Shown: positions 50,261 through 62,340, counted from the stretch's first letter. The stretch: 64,000 bases of DNA from Epiperipatus broadwayi (GCA_028023455.1 JAQFVV010000030.1:9202876-9266875); one strand, 5' to 3'. Notes: a model not told the origin generated them from the sequence alone. A program made the numbers and translations.

Positions 50261-51619
50261 CCTCTGTTAATTGATCTGACCTTCCAAACAAACTTGTACA
50301 GCCATCTACTTGTTCTATTAAATTTACTTCCTTTCTCCCTCTCTTACAAATTTAATCTATAAATAAAACTTCCTGCACTTATAACTTTGATATCATCCAC
50401 TTTAGATAAATATATTACTAATCATTTATTAGAATAGAGATTATCATATTTCTTGCCCATAAATAAATTTTAAATTGATTAGTATATTATTATTATTATT
50501 AAGCATAATTGAATGATTTCATTTCAACTATATCCCCTTTATAAATACTATCTTTAGATATACTTAAAATTTTTATTTCACCACATATCGTTGAAACATA
50601 TGAAAGGATAATGATGAAAAAGAGAAATGGCCCTCAAGATGTCTTTTATATATCTATATAAAATGAGATAAAGTAATATACAATAAGCAAAAAAACTTTG
50701 GATTACCCAAAATATAAAAATAAATAATAGCTACAGCCACTTATGCCATGACTGCCATCCTAAGTACCATTTTACAGTAAAATGCTCCCCAGGATGACTG
50801 TCATGCTGTAAGCTGACTTTAGCTTATTGTATATGTTTATATATTGGCATTTTGAATATTGTAGATTTTATTTCAGAGATTTTGTCTAAAGATAGATATA
50901 TATGTAAAAAATACTCAAAATTACCCCCAAATTAATAACTAGCCAAAAAAAACAAGTTACTATAAATTTACTATTGAGACAAAATGTAAAAAAAAAAGAA
51001 GAATGAATAATTAAAAAAAATTCACTATCTAGACTTTCGTAAAATAGAATGAAAAAGAGTTAATAATAATATAAGAAAAATAGAATTGTGAATTGATAAG
51101 AAAATCTATAGAAGGAATTACAAATCTCAAAAGTGAAATTGATATTGAAAGGAAAATTAAGAATAAATATAAAATTATTAGAAAAAATTACATCATGAAA
51201 TATGTGGAAGAATTCTATAAATATCATCTTATACATAAAATCCTGGTACTTTGACATTAGAACTGTAATGTAGGGGAGATAGAAGGCCTTTTCACACCCA
51301 CAATAAATGTGTAATGTTGTAATGATATCAAATTGAAAGGAAATAATCCTTGCAAATATATGTGACAAAATGTGTTTTTTTTTTATCAACGTCATCTTTT
51401 TCCTTTTTTTAATATTTCGACATTTTCAGTTATTGTCCAGATTTCTTTTTGACAACAGCTATTCCAATTCATATACAGTTGTATATTTTCAGTTTTTGTT
51501 TCTTGTTTTTTGGTTTAATTTGTTTATATAAAAAAGTACATTTGTTAGCATTTCTGTTGAAAATCCCATGCTATATTTTCAGAAGGAAATTTTTTTGGAG
51601 AGATCTCCATTTTTTATGG
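50261..51619. other. AT-rich intergenic DNA, nothing recognised
   Basis: The 111-codon minus frame at 51060-51395 is Phe/Ile-rich with no motif and is probably chance. Confidence 0.4.
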
Positions 51620-52110
51620 TAGTATAACATGTGAAATGTTTTGAATATACTTAATGTGTTTTTATAAATATTATTTAAAAACCAAAATCATTTGCTATTT
51701 GTTTAGTAACAATTTTTTTGTGAAATGTTGTCATTTCATTAAGATCCCAAATCACTTTTTTTTATTAGAATGTTGTTCTTAAAAGTAGTTAGTGTGAAAG
51801 TCATATGTATAATTAATGTGTTTTATAAATATTATTTAAAAAACAAAATCATTTACTCTTTGTTTAGTACATATTTAAACTAAAAATTTTTTTTATGGAA
51901 TGCCATCATTTCATTAAGATCGCAAATCGCATTTTTGTTTTTTGATTTCAAATGTCATTCTTAAAAGTTGTTAGTGTCCAAGTCATATATATATTATTTA
52001 AACACCAAAATCATTTACTGTTTGTTTAATGCATTTAAACTAACAGTTTTTTGTGTAATGCCATCATTTTATTAAGATTGAAAATCACATTATGTTTTTT
52101 TATGTTTTTA
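51620..52110 (+). repeat. Three-copy tandem repeat, ~162-bp unit
   Basis: The landmark CAAAATCATTT recurs near 51683, 51844 and 52006, and ATTTCATTAAGAT or its variants follow each time. The unit also contains ATAAATATTATTTAAAAA, TTTGTTTAGT, and TTCTTAAAAGT-GTTAGTGT blocks. Divergence between units is modest. It is non-coding. Confidence 0.85.
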
Positions 52111-52132
52111 CTTTTAGTTATTTTTACTCCTG

Positions 52133-52377
52133 CAACATGGAGCATGTATTAGATCTGTGGTACCCTTTTCACATTCTTATCAACCCCCCCCCCCAATAAC
52201 TTTGTAAATCTTACCAAAATATCATGTACAAGATTAGTGTCCATTTTTTTTTGCCAAAAAAGTTGTGTACAAGATTCATGTACATGTTATTTTGATCAGA
52301 TCTTAAGATTACAAAGTTATCAGCAGATTAATATGAATATGAACAGGTGCAGTAGGCCTAATACATGCTCCATGTTG
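52133..52377. repeat. Foldback element with perfect 20-bp ends
   Basis: CAACATGGAGCATGTATTAG at the left end is the exact complement of the right end CTAATACATGCTCCATGTTG. Inner blocks (AATAACTTTGTAAATCTTA and TAAGATTACAAAGTTAT, GTACAAGATT and its partner) extend the inverted structure through most of the 245 bp. This is the shape of a MITE. No flanking duplication is obvious. Confidence 0.85.
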
Positions 52378-53581
52378 AAGCTCTAATACAAAAGTACCAT
52401 CGCTGCTGTACAATTGGTGAATGTATTAATATTTTACCAATGCCACATGTCAAATTCACAACAAGGTGCATTTTTTGATGTAAAAAATTATTATCTATGC
52501 CATCCTTAAACTGTAATAATTTTTATGAAACATTTTATGCAAAGGAATAAAACTTTTTGAAAGAAAAAAACACTCAGAAAAAAATCAGTACATGTATTGT
52601 TAAATAGAACTGAATAGATATAGTATTGAAATTGCAAAGAAAATGTGATTTCAGTACATAAATTTATATTTGAAATGTGATATTTTAGTGAGTAAAAAAA
52701 TAGATGCTATACTACCATATTTACATTTAGATTTGGTTAGCATATTATTATGTTTACATAATGGTAGTTGCCATTAATAAAAAATTGCTCAGAAAAAAAT
52801 AATATATGTGCTTTGAACTATAGAAGTACAGTATTTAAATCATGAAGAAAATGTGATTACAGTTTAAAATGTTAATAAAAAAACAGTGAATAAAAAATGC
52901 TCCGGAAAAAAATCAGGTCACGTACATTTATTTATATAATATTTACATTTTTTGCTATCAAATTCACATATCAAAACAACAGTTTTTGAAAAGGCTGGGT
53001 GCATCTGGTATGAAATCAAAAACAAGAAACCAAAGAATCTGCTATACAGTTATGACATCTTAATTATCCAACATTTTAGAGGAAGAAATGAGATTATATT
53101 CCAATGTCTAAATGATAAAAGTGTACCAAATGATGGATGGGAGTAATAACATTGATATTTAAGAATAGTAATAAAGACAATATTTAAAGTTACAGATCTA
53201 TCAGCCTTTACAGTGAACTTTTGATTCTAACCAACCAAAAAAAAAAAAACAAGTTGGATTTGGATTAATCCAAGTATTGAGAAAAATTATAGATAGGACA
53301 ATAAATATAAATGTTATTATGCATTGGATTTTAAAATTAAGAAAAGGCATTTTATTATATATGAATTTCTACACTGATTTAAATGTTGGATCAGCAAAAT
53401 TTAGATCTGGAATATTCTCATATAAATTTTTTATCAAATGCAATAATAGTAATTATAATACATGATGAAAACATTATCATTAATAAAAGTGTATAGTGAT
53501 TTTATATTATCAAAATGTTTTGCAACAATTTTATAAAAAGTATTTTGTAGATTAAAGTGTGAGCTAAATGTTAAAATAACA
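52378..53581. other. AT-rich intergenic DNA, nothing recognised
   Basis: Short frames at 52952-53146 and 53277-53465 lack motifs. A weak repeat of GCTCAGAAAAAAAT/GCTCCGGAAAAAAAT occurs near 52790 and 52900. Confidence 0.4.
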
Positions 53582-54064
53582 GAGATAAAACTCTTCATAT
53601 AGTAGCACAACTCAGTGCAAGCCAGAGTAATCAATGGATTTAGGAAGATTTGTGCATAAAATTCCTATCTAGTGCCTACCTCAGACTAGTTTCTGTCTTG
53701 TGGCCTTCATTAGTGAGTAGTCTTGGATCTGAGAGCACTCCATCTAGAACTTAGGCCCTAATGCAACCCCCTAGCAGCCACCTTTTACATTATTAGCTAA
53801 CTATAAAGCTTTGAGTCCAAAATGAAAACACAATAATGTTTTCAATTCAAGCTCATTAGCTTGTACAGTCATGTAGATCTGAAGTCAGTTCAGCATCCAT
53901 ACTTTTTGGTGTCTTTGTTTATCATAATTCTATTGGGCAGGATTGGTATTAAACCACTAAACATCACCTGATCACCAAAGGCAACAAAAATTATGAATGC
54001 TGAACTGAGTTCAGATCTATGATGACTATATAAGCTAATGAGTTTGAATTGAAAACATAATGTT
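53582..54064 (+). mobile_element. SE-family element, copy F
   Basis: This copy is nearly full length. It runs from GATAAAACTCTTCATATAGTAG through the shared interior (GTGCAAGCCAGAGTAATCAA, GAGAGCACTCCATCTAGA, TGTACAGTCATGTAGATCTG) to ACTAAACATCACCTGATCAC at about 53975. It then turns into an inverted partial copy of its own interior (53999-54064). It is non-coding. Confidence 0.8.
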
Positions 54065-54839
54065 TGAAGTAGTTCATATCTTTTATACATAATATGTGAA
54101 ATGTAATGAGAAAGCCATGTTTCTGAGATAAAAATAATATCAAAATTTTAGAACTAAAGAACTGCTTAATTTTTGTAGTCTTAGTTCTCATTCTATGAAT
54201 GTTTTTATAAGAGCAAGAAAATCCAAACATAATATCAAAAAATATGAAATAATAAATAATAATTAAGAAAAAATATTAATAAAGTATAATATTGGCAAAA
54301 AAAAATAATCAGAAAGTATTAATGAACAGGCCAATGAAACATAAATTTTTAATGTAGTATCTAACAAGGCCATAATTGACAAGAAATAAATTCTCAATGC
54401 TTATGTGTAGAAATTGTAAAAAAAGCTAGTAGTAATAGAATTACATGTGTAATATTAATATACATGACTTTAATCTGAAGTATTTTTGCCCAGAAATCTC
54501 TTCATATCAGTTAATTTAACATCTACTGCTATATTTAAAATCAAATATTTAAGTATGAAAAGTTACTATTATTAGGACTTCTATAAGAAAACTGATTTTC
54601 AAATCTAAATTCATCAATATCTTTAGAAATATTTTGTTTAAATTTAGACAAATAATTGCTAAAATTTCTATTATAAAATTTGTTTTATTTAGAATTATGT
54701 GCTAAACTATATATATGTTTTAAATAATATTCTTTGCTAGACAATCTAAATGATAATTTGCTATTATAAAATTGATGAGAAGAGCTTTCAGTAGAATATA
54801 TCAGTGAGGTGGAATTATAAGGTCACCATTTATAAAGTA
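54065..54839. other. AT-rich spacer, nothing recognised
   Basis: No supported feature. Confidence 0.4.
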
Positions 54840-55560
54840 CAATAGGGATCCCTTATTGTAATAAAGTTATGATTTATTTCTAAAATCATCTTTTTTGTTG
54901 ATGTGTTGTTTGGAAAATAAAATATCCCTACTATTTGTTTGAGACTCTGGACTAATATTATTGTTTGCAACATTTTTTAGGTTAGTAGAGCATTTATTTT
55001 TATATAAACTAATATTATTAACAGTACCATACTTTTTAGTATATGTATAATGGAAGTTTATATTGTAAAAGATCCTTGTTTTATTTGGACCAGTCTTAGA
55101 AAATCAATTTTCTTTTGACAGAAGGAAGAGAGCTTTGATTACCATTGCTAGAATTAGAAGAATAATTTGATGGTTTATTACAAATGTAAAATGTTAATAA
55201 TCAGAGTATAAATTTGTGAAATTGAAAACCATTGTATGGCTTCTAAAGTGAAATGTTTAGGTCATAAAGTGATATCATTAAGGCATTTATTTATGTTCCT
55301 TTAAATCAACAGAAAAAGATTCAATCATGTTGGTGGGTGTAATAATAGAATTAAATGAATAATGAAGATTGAGGGTAGCATTATAAATCATTTCATTCTG
55401 CACATTAGCAAAATTAGAGACATTTATAGCATTATCAGTGTCTCTAGTTTGTACTGGTATAGAATAATTATCAGAATTACCAAAATCACTAGTTGTAGCA
55501 TCTGTCTGCAGCATCTGATAATCTAATATTAGACTTTGAAATAAAATTAGATCTTTTCAG
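54840..55560 (-). pseudogene. Decayed, Asn/Ser-rich coding-like tract
   Basis: I do not recognise the protein. On the minus strand a 75-codon frame (55287-55514) reads like real protein, with TSDFGNSDNYSIPVQTRDTD, NVSNFANVQNEMIYN and NMIESFSVDLKEH. Further downstream, broken frames contain KPSNYSSNSSNGNQSSLPSV, CSTNLKNVANNNISPESQTN and SRDILFSKQHINKKDDFRN. Stops and shifts interrupt it. Its position just past the 3' end of the LINE at 55.65 kb, on the same strand, could mean another transposon gene (gag-like or ORF1-like). Confidence is low. Confidence 0.3.
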
Positions 55561-55589
55561 CCACATGATATGCAGTGGGGGTGTTGACA

Positions 55590-55652
55590 TCATCATCATT
55601 AGTGATGATGATGATGATAATGATGATGATTATAATAATAACAATAATAATT
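55590..55652. repeat. (CAT/GAT)n-(AAT)n interrupted microsatellite
   Basis: CATCATCATCATTAG, then GATGATGATGATGATAATG, then ATAATAATAACAATAATAAT. It sits at the 3' end of the minus-strand LINE, taking the place of the (ATT)n tail seen in copies 1 and 2. Confidence 0.9.
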
Positions 55653-57116
55653 TAATTTATTAAACATATAATCTCCTTGTGATAAAAAATCACATATGAA
55701 GCTTAACAAAAATACATGTGCAAATAAAATATAAAACATTAATACAATAAAATAATTAAGTAGAAATAAAAGTTTTTCATTATCATCAATTATAATTCAG
55801 TCCATAATGAATTTTCTCAAAGTTTTCCTTGATAGGTCACTAACATTAAATCCAATGTTCCTTATAAAAATATTATAAAATTTTGGACCAAGATAACATT
55901 TTTGATATCTATAATGGGTTTTAAAGTATATTGGTTTAAATAATAAACCTAAATCACTTAAGTTACCATTACTAATGAAGAATTATTTTTATTTATTCTC
56001 TTGTATTTAACTTAATAACACAAGATATTTACTATAAATAATTGATGAATAGTTAAAACTCCAGCACACATATAATTCAAATCTTGACAAATCCAAAGGT
56101 TTAAACAAAATAATTCTTAGTGTAAAATTTTGTATTTGCAAAGACTTCAAATAATATGCTGCAGTGCCACCCCATAATGTTCTACCATAACAAAGTCTGC
56201 TTAAAAAAATATTTATATATACTTAAAAGGACAGACTTGCACAGAGAATCTCTTAATATAAAAAAAAGAAAATTAAGTTTTCTTAATTTCATTTAAAGCC
56301 AAAAAATATGCTTATACCAATGTGAATATTCATCCAAAATCAAGCCAAGGTAAAATACTGTTGTAGTTGTTAATTTTTTGACAAGAGGTTTGATTCACGA
56401 TTGAATTAACAAGTCTTTTACTGGAATATTTTTAAGAGAGTATATTATATATTAGCAATAATTTATTGTTGTTAATCCATTGTGCAGTTTTAAATAAATC
56501 TTCATTCACAAGTTTCTCTAGAAAATTATATGCAACTGCTGAAATAATAAAAGCAGCAGCATCTGCAAAATAAAAAATATTAGAATGAAGAGAAAGACTA
56601 GGCAGATCATTAATATAAGGAGGAAATAACAATAGTCCCAGAACTGAACCCTGAGGAACTCCATGTCTGATTATTTCAGAATCACTCAAAATACTATTAA
56701 TTTAAACAAATTGGTTTCTATTACTTAAATATGATTTAAATCATTCAAGCATAGTACTCCTTATGCCACAATAGTTTAATTTAATTATTAATATATCATG
56801 TGGAACATAGTCAAATGTTTTCCACAAATCTAAATAAATGGCTATAATTTTGTAACTTTTTTCTAAAGATTCAGTGATGGCTGAAACATGTTCAGATAGA
56901 AACAGTTCTGTCATCTTCCTGGACAAAATTCAAATTTATTATTTGAAAATAAATTATATTTTTGAAAAAGCAAAACAATTCTGTTCTTTACACATATTTC
57001 CAAAATTTGAGATAATGTTGATAAAGTAGAAATTGGCCTATAGTTTTCCAAACATTCCCTATCCCCACTCTTAAAAATAGATGTAACAACAGCATATTTT
57101 AAACAATCTGGAAATA

Positions 57117-57150
57117 AAACAGGCAAAGCTAAGAAATGGGGATCATGTGA
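57117..57150 (+). mobile_element. 34-bp SE-family micro-insertion with 12-bp duplication
   Basis: The insert starts AAACAGGCAAAGC and ends GGGATCATGTGA, that is, only the two family ends. It is flanked by AATCTGGAAATA at 57105-57116 and 57151-57162. On the LINE coding strand the insertion splits FCIDSGVFPD from CLKYAVVTSIFKSG and shifts the frame; the duplication encodes the repeated FPD residues. Confidence 0.85.
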
Positions 57151-57295
57151 AATCTGGAAATACACCTGAATCAATACAAAAACTAATAAAAAAGATAAAA
57201 TTGGTAAAAGAATGGAAATATTTTTAATTAATATTTTTACAGAAATACAAACCAACACATTTCTTATGTCTCATTTTATAAAGAGAATCTAAAAT

Positions 57296-57342
57296 TAAAT
57301 AAGGCAAAACTCTCTCCATACAGCAGTGATCATGTGATGTTT
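57296..57342 (+). mobile_element. 47-bp SE-family micro-insertion with 12-bp duplication
   Basis: The insert contains AAGGCAAAACTCTCTCCATA, then CAGCAGT and GATCATGTGATGTTT, again the two family ends fused. It is flanked by AGAATCTAAAAT at 57284-57295 and 57343-57354. It interrupts the LINE frame between EEFNILDS and LYKMRHKKCVGL. Confidence 0.85.
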
Positions 57343-58623
57343 AGAATCTAAAATGTTAAATTCTTCAATCTCTTTAAAAACAAAAGAATTCACGGTAGAT
57401 TTCTTACATTCAAAAACATAAGAACTGTAATTATTTTCAAAACTACTGACTAATAATTCCACATTATGTACAAAATGTTGATTGAAATGATCAACTATTA
57501 GTTTTGAATTATTTAAAATATCAATAGATATTTGTGAAAATCCTTCCCTAAAAATAAATTTTTTAACAACAGTCAAAAAGTTGCTTAATTTAGTTGATTT
57601 TAAAGAATTAATTTGACCAGAATAGAAAATCTTTCTTTATCAAGAACCTTTAGCTGAATTTTAAATTCTTCATTAGAAGAAAACCTTTTTAAAAGCTTGT
57701 ACACTTTCTTCTTTCTGTTAACTTTTGATATTAACTCATTTGTAATTCAATCATTTCTCTTCAAATCTTTCTTCTTTATATATTTTATAAAGAACAATAA
57801 TCTATAAACTCTTTCATCTTTTCAACGAAGAATGAAAATGCACAAATTACATTATTTATTTCAAAGATTAGATTCCAATCATATTTAGTAATTAAGGAAT
57901 GCAAACGATCATGATATAAAAGTTTAAAACATTTTTCACAATGAGAAAAATTATTTTAAAATTAACAACAATTCCTCTGTGGTCTGTAAGATACCAATCC
58001 AAAAAAGATATTTTCAAAACAATATTTTCAGGACATCTAGCAAAGACATGGTCAATAAGTAAATATAATGAAAATGTAACATGTGTAGAATGAAATAAAC
58101 ATTGAATAAATCCAAAAAGTGACAGCATATTTAAATAACGTTGAGCAGCATAAGTAATTTCACCAAGAAATATCAATATTCAAGTCACCAATAAGAATAA
58201 TGAATTTATCATTTAATCTAGTAAGTAAATCACCAAGTTCTTCACTAAATCTTTTAACTGTAAGATCTATCCAGAGCAACAAGTGTTAATTTGTTTGAAC
58301 CTAAAATGAAGTTTGAAACAATACACTCAGAAGAATCAAAAACTGCATCAACAGAAGTCACACAAAGCATTGATTTATAATAAACTAAAATTTCACCTAA
58401 TCTATAATTAATTCTAGATTTAATAATTGATGTATATCTCTCTAACTCATAATCCTTTTTCACATTTCTTAATCCAGATCTCAGACAAAATTATAATATC
58501 AAATGAATAATCAAGTGAATATAAAAGATTTAACAACTCATCAAAGTGTTTCCTCACACTACAAATATTTATATGAAAAATCTTGAAATTATCAATAGCC
58601 AAATTACCTTCAGTTAAAATTTT

Positions 58624-59206
58624 TTAAAAATATAACCCATGTCTTAAATTAGACAAATCAGATTTGGAACTAATCCTAATAGCTCTATCTCCTGTATCTT
58701 TCCTCAATCAAGTTTTTCCATCTTTAATCCAAACAAATCTATACTTATTGTCTTTAACCATTGTACAAACTTTCCAAAATAATTTCCTATTTTCAGGTAA
58801 CAAATCTTCATTTAAATATATATGCTTATCAACTGCAACAATAGGCAAAACATCAGATAGATATAATTTAATTCTTTTACCTCCTAACAAGAATAAATCT
58901 CTTACCATTTTACTAACAAAATTAACTTTTATTACAGGCATAAAATTACCTCCATATTTTAATCTATAAATAGAATTAATATAATTTTTATTAAAGTCTG
59001 ACAATTCTAATTTTTTAGCTATATTTTCTGCAATATTAAATAAATTTTCATCATCAGCATATTCAACACCAACAATTTCAATATTATTTTCTAATCTTTG
59101 CTGCTTTAAATAAATTTCTTTTTGCAAATTGCCTAATAAAGAATCTCGTGCATTTACTTTTTCTTGCATTTCATTAAATTCTCTAATCAATATTTTTATA
59201 TTTTAT

Positions 59207-59207
<1 letters not shown>
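58624..59207 (-). pseudogene. LINE ORF1 (nucleic-acid-binding protein), 5'-truncated
   Basis: The frame opens directly at the (AAT)n array with a coiled-coil-like segment (IREFNEMQEKVNARDSLLGN, LQKEIYLKQQRLENNIEIVG). It continues with a folded domain (NYINSIYRLKYGGNFMPVIK, NFVSKMVRDLFL) and ends in the family hallmark HIYLNEDLLPENRKLFWKV and RFVWIKDGKT. One stop at 58708 separates a short final stretch (LRKDTGDRAIRISSKSDLSN) ending at 58624. This is the ORF1 type with an FP25K-like C-terminal domain found in many invertebrate EEP-type LINEs, where it binds the element RNA. The start of the protein is missing. Confidence 0.85.

Positions 59208-59281
<74 letters not shown>
59208..59281. repeat. 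(AAT)n microsatellite, about 24 units
   Basis: A pure AAT array at the 5' break of LINE copy 3, followed by TGTCACTACCACCATCACCC. Confidence 0.97.
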
Positions 59282-59282
<1 letters not shown>

Positions 59283-59460
59283 TCACTACCACCATCACCC
59301 AATAATAATACTTTACAAGGCTCCAGGTTTAAACACCAAAAATCTGCAAGAATCCAAATACTACGAAATAAGAATAGAAAGAATTAATAAATAAAACTGA
59401 TAAATTACGAATAACTTGTTTTGACGTTTTTAATTTAACTTCTGAAATTTAAACAAACAA

Positions 59461-59649
59461 ATGATTTCTCAATGGAAAACCAGAAAAAATGTTGGCTACC
59501 AGTCAGCTGACCAGGTATATAGTACCTACATACCCCCTGTAACACTTCTGATTTCGAATAATAATAATTCTTATGCAAATGCTATTAAAAAAAATTTACA
59601 ATCAGGAAGTAATACTTATATTACACTTTATACGTGTATATATAGGTGA
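59461..59649 (+). other. 62-codon frame, possible LINE ORF1 start
   Basis: The translation MISQWKTRKNVGYQSADQVY, then NNNNSYANAIKKNLQSGSN resembles the polar N-termini of some LINE ORF1 proteins, but no domain is present. It lies between the AAT array and the plus-strand LINE remnant. Weakly supported. Confidence 0.2.
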
Positions 59650-59779
59650 AGTTAATAAAAAAATTTCACAAATAACAACGTTTAGCTTAGTGCTTTCAGA
59701 GTATATTTACTCCAATATTCATAGCCATTATTATGTGTAAGTATAATGGATGCAAATTTATAATAAAAAAGTAAAAACT

Positions 59780-62340
59780 AATAAAAAGATCATAGAGAAT
59801 TTGATCTGCAAATCCAAGAAAACCATTCCACCTCCATGCAGTGAAATGGAAATGTGCTAGAGATCATCAGTAAGAAATTTAACATCATACCAAGGAGACT
59901 TTCACATCCTTCAAAAGAAATTTTCACTCCTGCTCAATCATACTATCTACCACAGATGCTAATATTTCATTATATAAATTTTCAAAGATCACTGCTATAT
60001 GAGAACATAACTTTGTACATGCTCTAAGTTACAGTTTCATGGATTGTAGAATGTCCCAAACTTAGACACCTGATTATAGAATTTTTCCATGAGAAAGAAC
60101 CACTTCAAGATTGAAATCAAGACCTAGGTCTCTAGCCTCTTAATGTGATTGATCTATATCTTCAAAACTGCATTACCTGAGTATATATAAACACAAATCT
60201 CAGATAACTAACCAAAATATCAAGAAGATGATGGAGCCATTTGGCAAAGTCATATTCATATTCCTCCAACCTATATATCTTAAGGACACAGTGATCCTCA
60301 TCTATAATAATAACTATGATTATAAACTAAGACTATTCAGCAACAAAAACCCAAATACCATAACAACACTGATTGTGGACCATAAGGCCATGCTTAGGCA
60401 CTATATAAGAGAGCTTAAGTCACAGAGTTATTCTGGTGGCCAGAATGGACACCATGCAACCTATTGCACCAGCCAACCATCTATCAAACAAGCAAAGCCA
60501 AATACTAAGTGATTATCCATTCACATGCCATTACAGCTGAAATAACTACCCATGATGAAATCCACACTTTCCCTACTTTAGTGCAGAATATAGTGGTTAT
60601 TCTACTGATCAAAGAGTACACATTACATGATGCACAATAAACAATTCATATAACACAAGCACCATCCCTAAAAGTGCCACACAAATGGATACACATCCAC
60701 CACATATGTTAACTGTTACACAAAATGCACCAGCTGCCTTTGACAGAACAGCTTCAGAACCATAGAAAAACACCACCAATGAGATAAATAACTATCAAAC
60801 TAGCCAATCACATACTATTATAAACAAGACCTCCACTCATATCCTGGAGGCACTCCATGTCACCACCTATTGAACCACCAACAGAAACCTAGAGAGCTAA
60901 GTCATTCAAGAAAATGAGATAATGAAGAGATCTTAAATAGGAGCTAACGGTCCATTAGCTACTATCGATCTCCTGACTCCATGTTCATAAGCCTTACCTA
61001 CATCCAAGCTAGTGCATGCACACTAAGCCACACCATGTATACAGAAACATCACATGAAATATACCATAGCAGCAACCCCCCCCCTTACAACCACCATGAA
61101 ACTGAAGATAACTGTATTTAATATTTGTGAACTAAATTTGAGTATAAAGATAAACCCGTTAAAGCAATAGAATAACATCACCCAGCCACATATCTTAATA
61201 TTCTAGAAGCAATGATTAACAGCTCATAGGTTGACCATGCAGTGGACCTGAACAGAGGTTTCTGTGACTTCTTTTGGGACATATTATCCTCAGGGTGAAT
61301 TGTCCCACTAATAATGCCAGGCTATCCATTTAATCCTTTAAAACATTTATATCGACCCAAATTAATGTGACTTTTCATCATCCCATCATTGTACTCATTC
61401 TCACATTTATGCACATATCACTGGGTCCTGTCATCATGTCAAGAATCATACACACTATAAATTTCCTTCTTGCATCAATTCCCTACCCAACCATCCTAAT
61501 GAGTGATTTCAACATAAAATACCAACACTTCATATCAAATGGCTTTATTAGATAACACTACTCCTCATGAGTGCTGAAAGCTTCCTACCAATTGAGGTAA
61601 TCACATTCTTTAATATCCACAATGTCTTGCTTATTGATATGTTTCTATTCACCTGTTACATAAGAAACATTGATAATCAACCTAACAGAGGTTCAAACAA
61701 CTATAACTCTGACGTGAAAAACCTTCAGAATACTACTTCTTACATCCACCCCAAAATTCTCAGAAATATATAAGATGCTTCACTATACAGCTCAGCCATG
61801 CACAGATACCTAGATTTTATACACATATTATCTTTCAACATAGATTACATCACTCACAAACCTACCTTCCCCAACAAGACAATTTTCTTTGGCTGATAAT
61901 AGAAAAATTACAATGTTAAACCTCACACTCTTAAAGACTATTTAGCCATAAAAAAGCAAGATTTGCCTCATGCAGTAACATATATGGACTAGGAGATATA
62001 TCTGATAGGATCTAGGCCATTCCTCAACCGTCAGTCTCCATGGATTTACAGGTTTCTGAGGCCACCTATGATAAAATAATATGGTAGAGCCTATATATCA
62101 GCATTTCAAATAGAAGCTTTAAGTATAGCATAACATTTAACCTGCACAACAACCATTTTGGGCATCCACACACATCCAGGACCATTTCAATAACATGAAA
62201 TTTGCCATCAAACTCAACATCTAATGTCTACTGTTCTGGATGACATGCATCGCTAAAATGTGTTCACACATCTAAGCCACTAATAATCAATTATACAAGA
62301 TTGGAGATATAATCACATTTCTTATGTAAACCCTAAATTG
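59780..62340 (+). pseudogene. Decayed plus-strand LINE: gag-like ORF1 and endonuclease
   Basis: A long, less AT-rich and C-richer tract contains broken plus frames. At 60228-60512 a gag-like segment ends SYSGGQNGHHATYCTSQPS; with AGT and GGT each one base from TGT, it fits a former C-x2-C-x4-H-x4-C zinc knuckle. Further on, LEAMINSS, VDHAVDLNRGFCDFF, then TINFLLASIPYPTILMSDFN (61367-61555) match an endonuclease with GDFN changed to SDFN. Later frames (LLDNTTPHECWKLPTN) continue the endonuclease. The reverse transcriptase is not clearly readable. This is probably an I/R1-like or related lineage, different from the minus-strand copies. Confidence 0.6.

Larger units (their letters stand above)
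55660..58620 (-). pseudogene. LINE ORF2: EEP endonuclease and reverse transcriptase
   Basis: Broken frames in order show the endonuclease start FKIFHINICSVRKHFDELL and IIILSEIWI (58.6-58.48 kb). Next come INYRLGEILVYYKS, IILIGDLNIDI and LIDHVFARCPENI, then TDHRG (about 57.98 kb). The reverse transcriptase follows with FKSGDRECLENYRPISTL, IYLDLWKTFDYVPHDIL, HGVPQGSVLG and YFADAAAFI, where the second catalytic aspartate of FADD is changed to alanine. The C-terminal part fades toward 55.7 kb. The protein is non-functional: the active site is mutated and the frame is interrupted repeatedly, including by two insertions. Removing the insertions with one duplication each rejoins the frame. Confidence 0.88.
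55653..59207 (-). mobile_element. LINE copy 3, ORF1 plus ORF2, about 3.55 kb
   Basis: This is the longest LINE in the window. It runs from a break inside ORF1 at an (AAT)n array (59208) to a TAATAAATTAAATTATTATTG tail at 55.65 kb, which resembles the AATAAATTGAATT tail of copies 1 and 2. It carries multiple stops and frameshifts and two small insertions (57117-57150 and 57296-57342). Same orientation, same flanking microsatellite and similar tail link it to copies 1 and 2, although its proteins are divergent. Confidence 0.88.

Noticed and set aside
58664-58969. 101-codon plus-strand frame
   Set aside because: It is the shadow of LINE ORF1, which is clearly encoded on the other strand.
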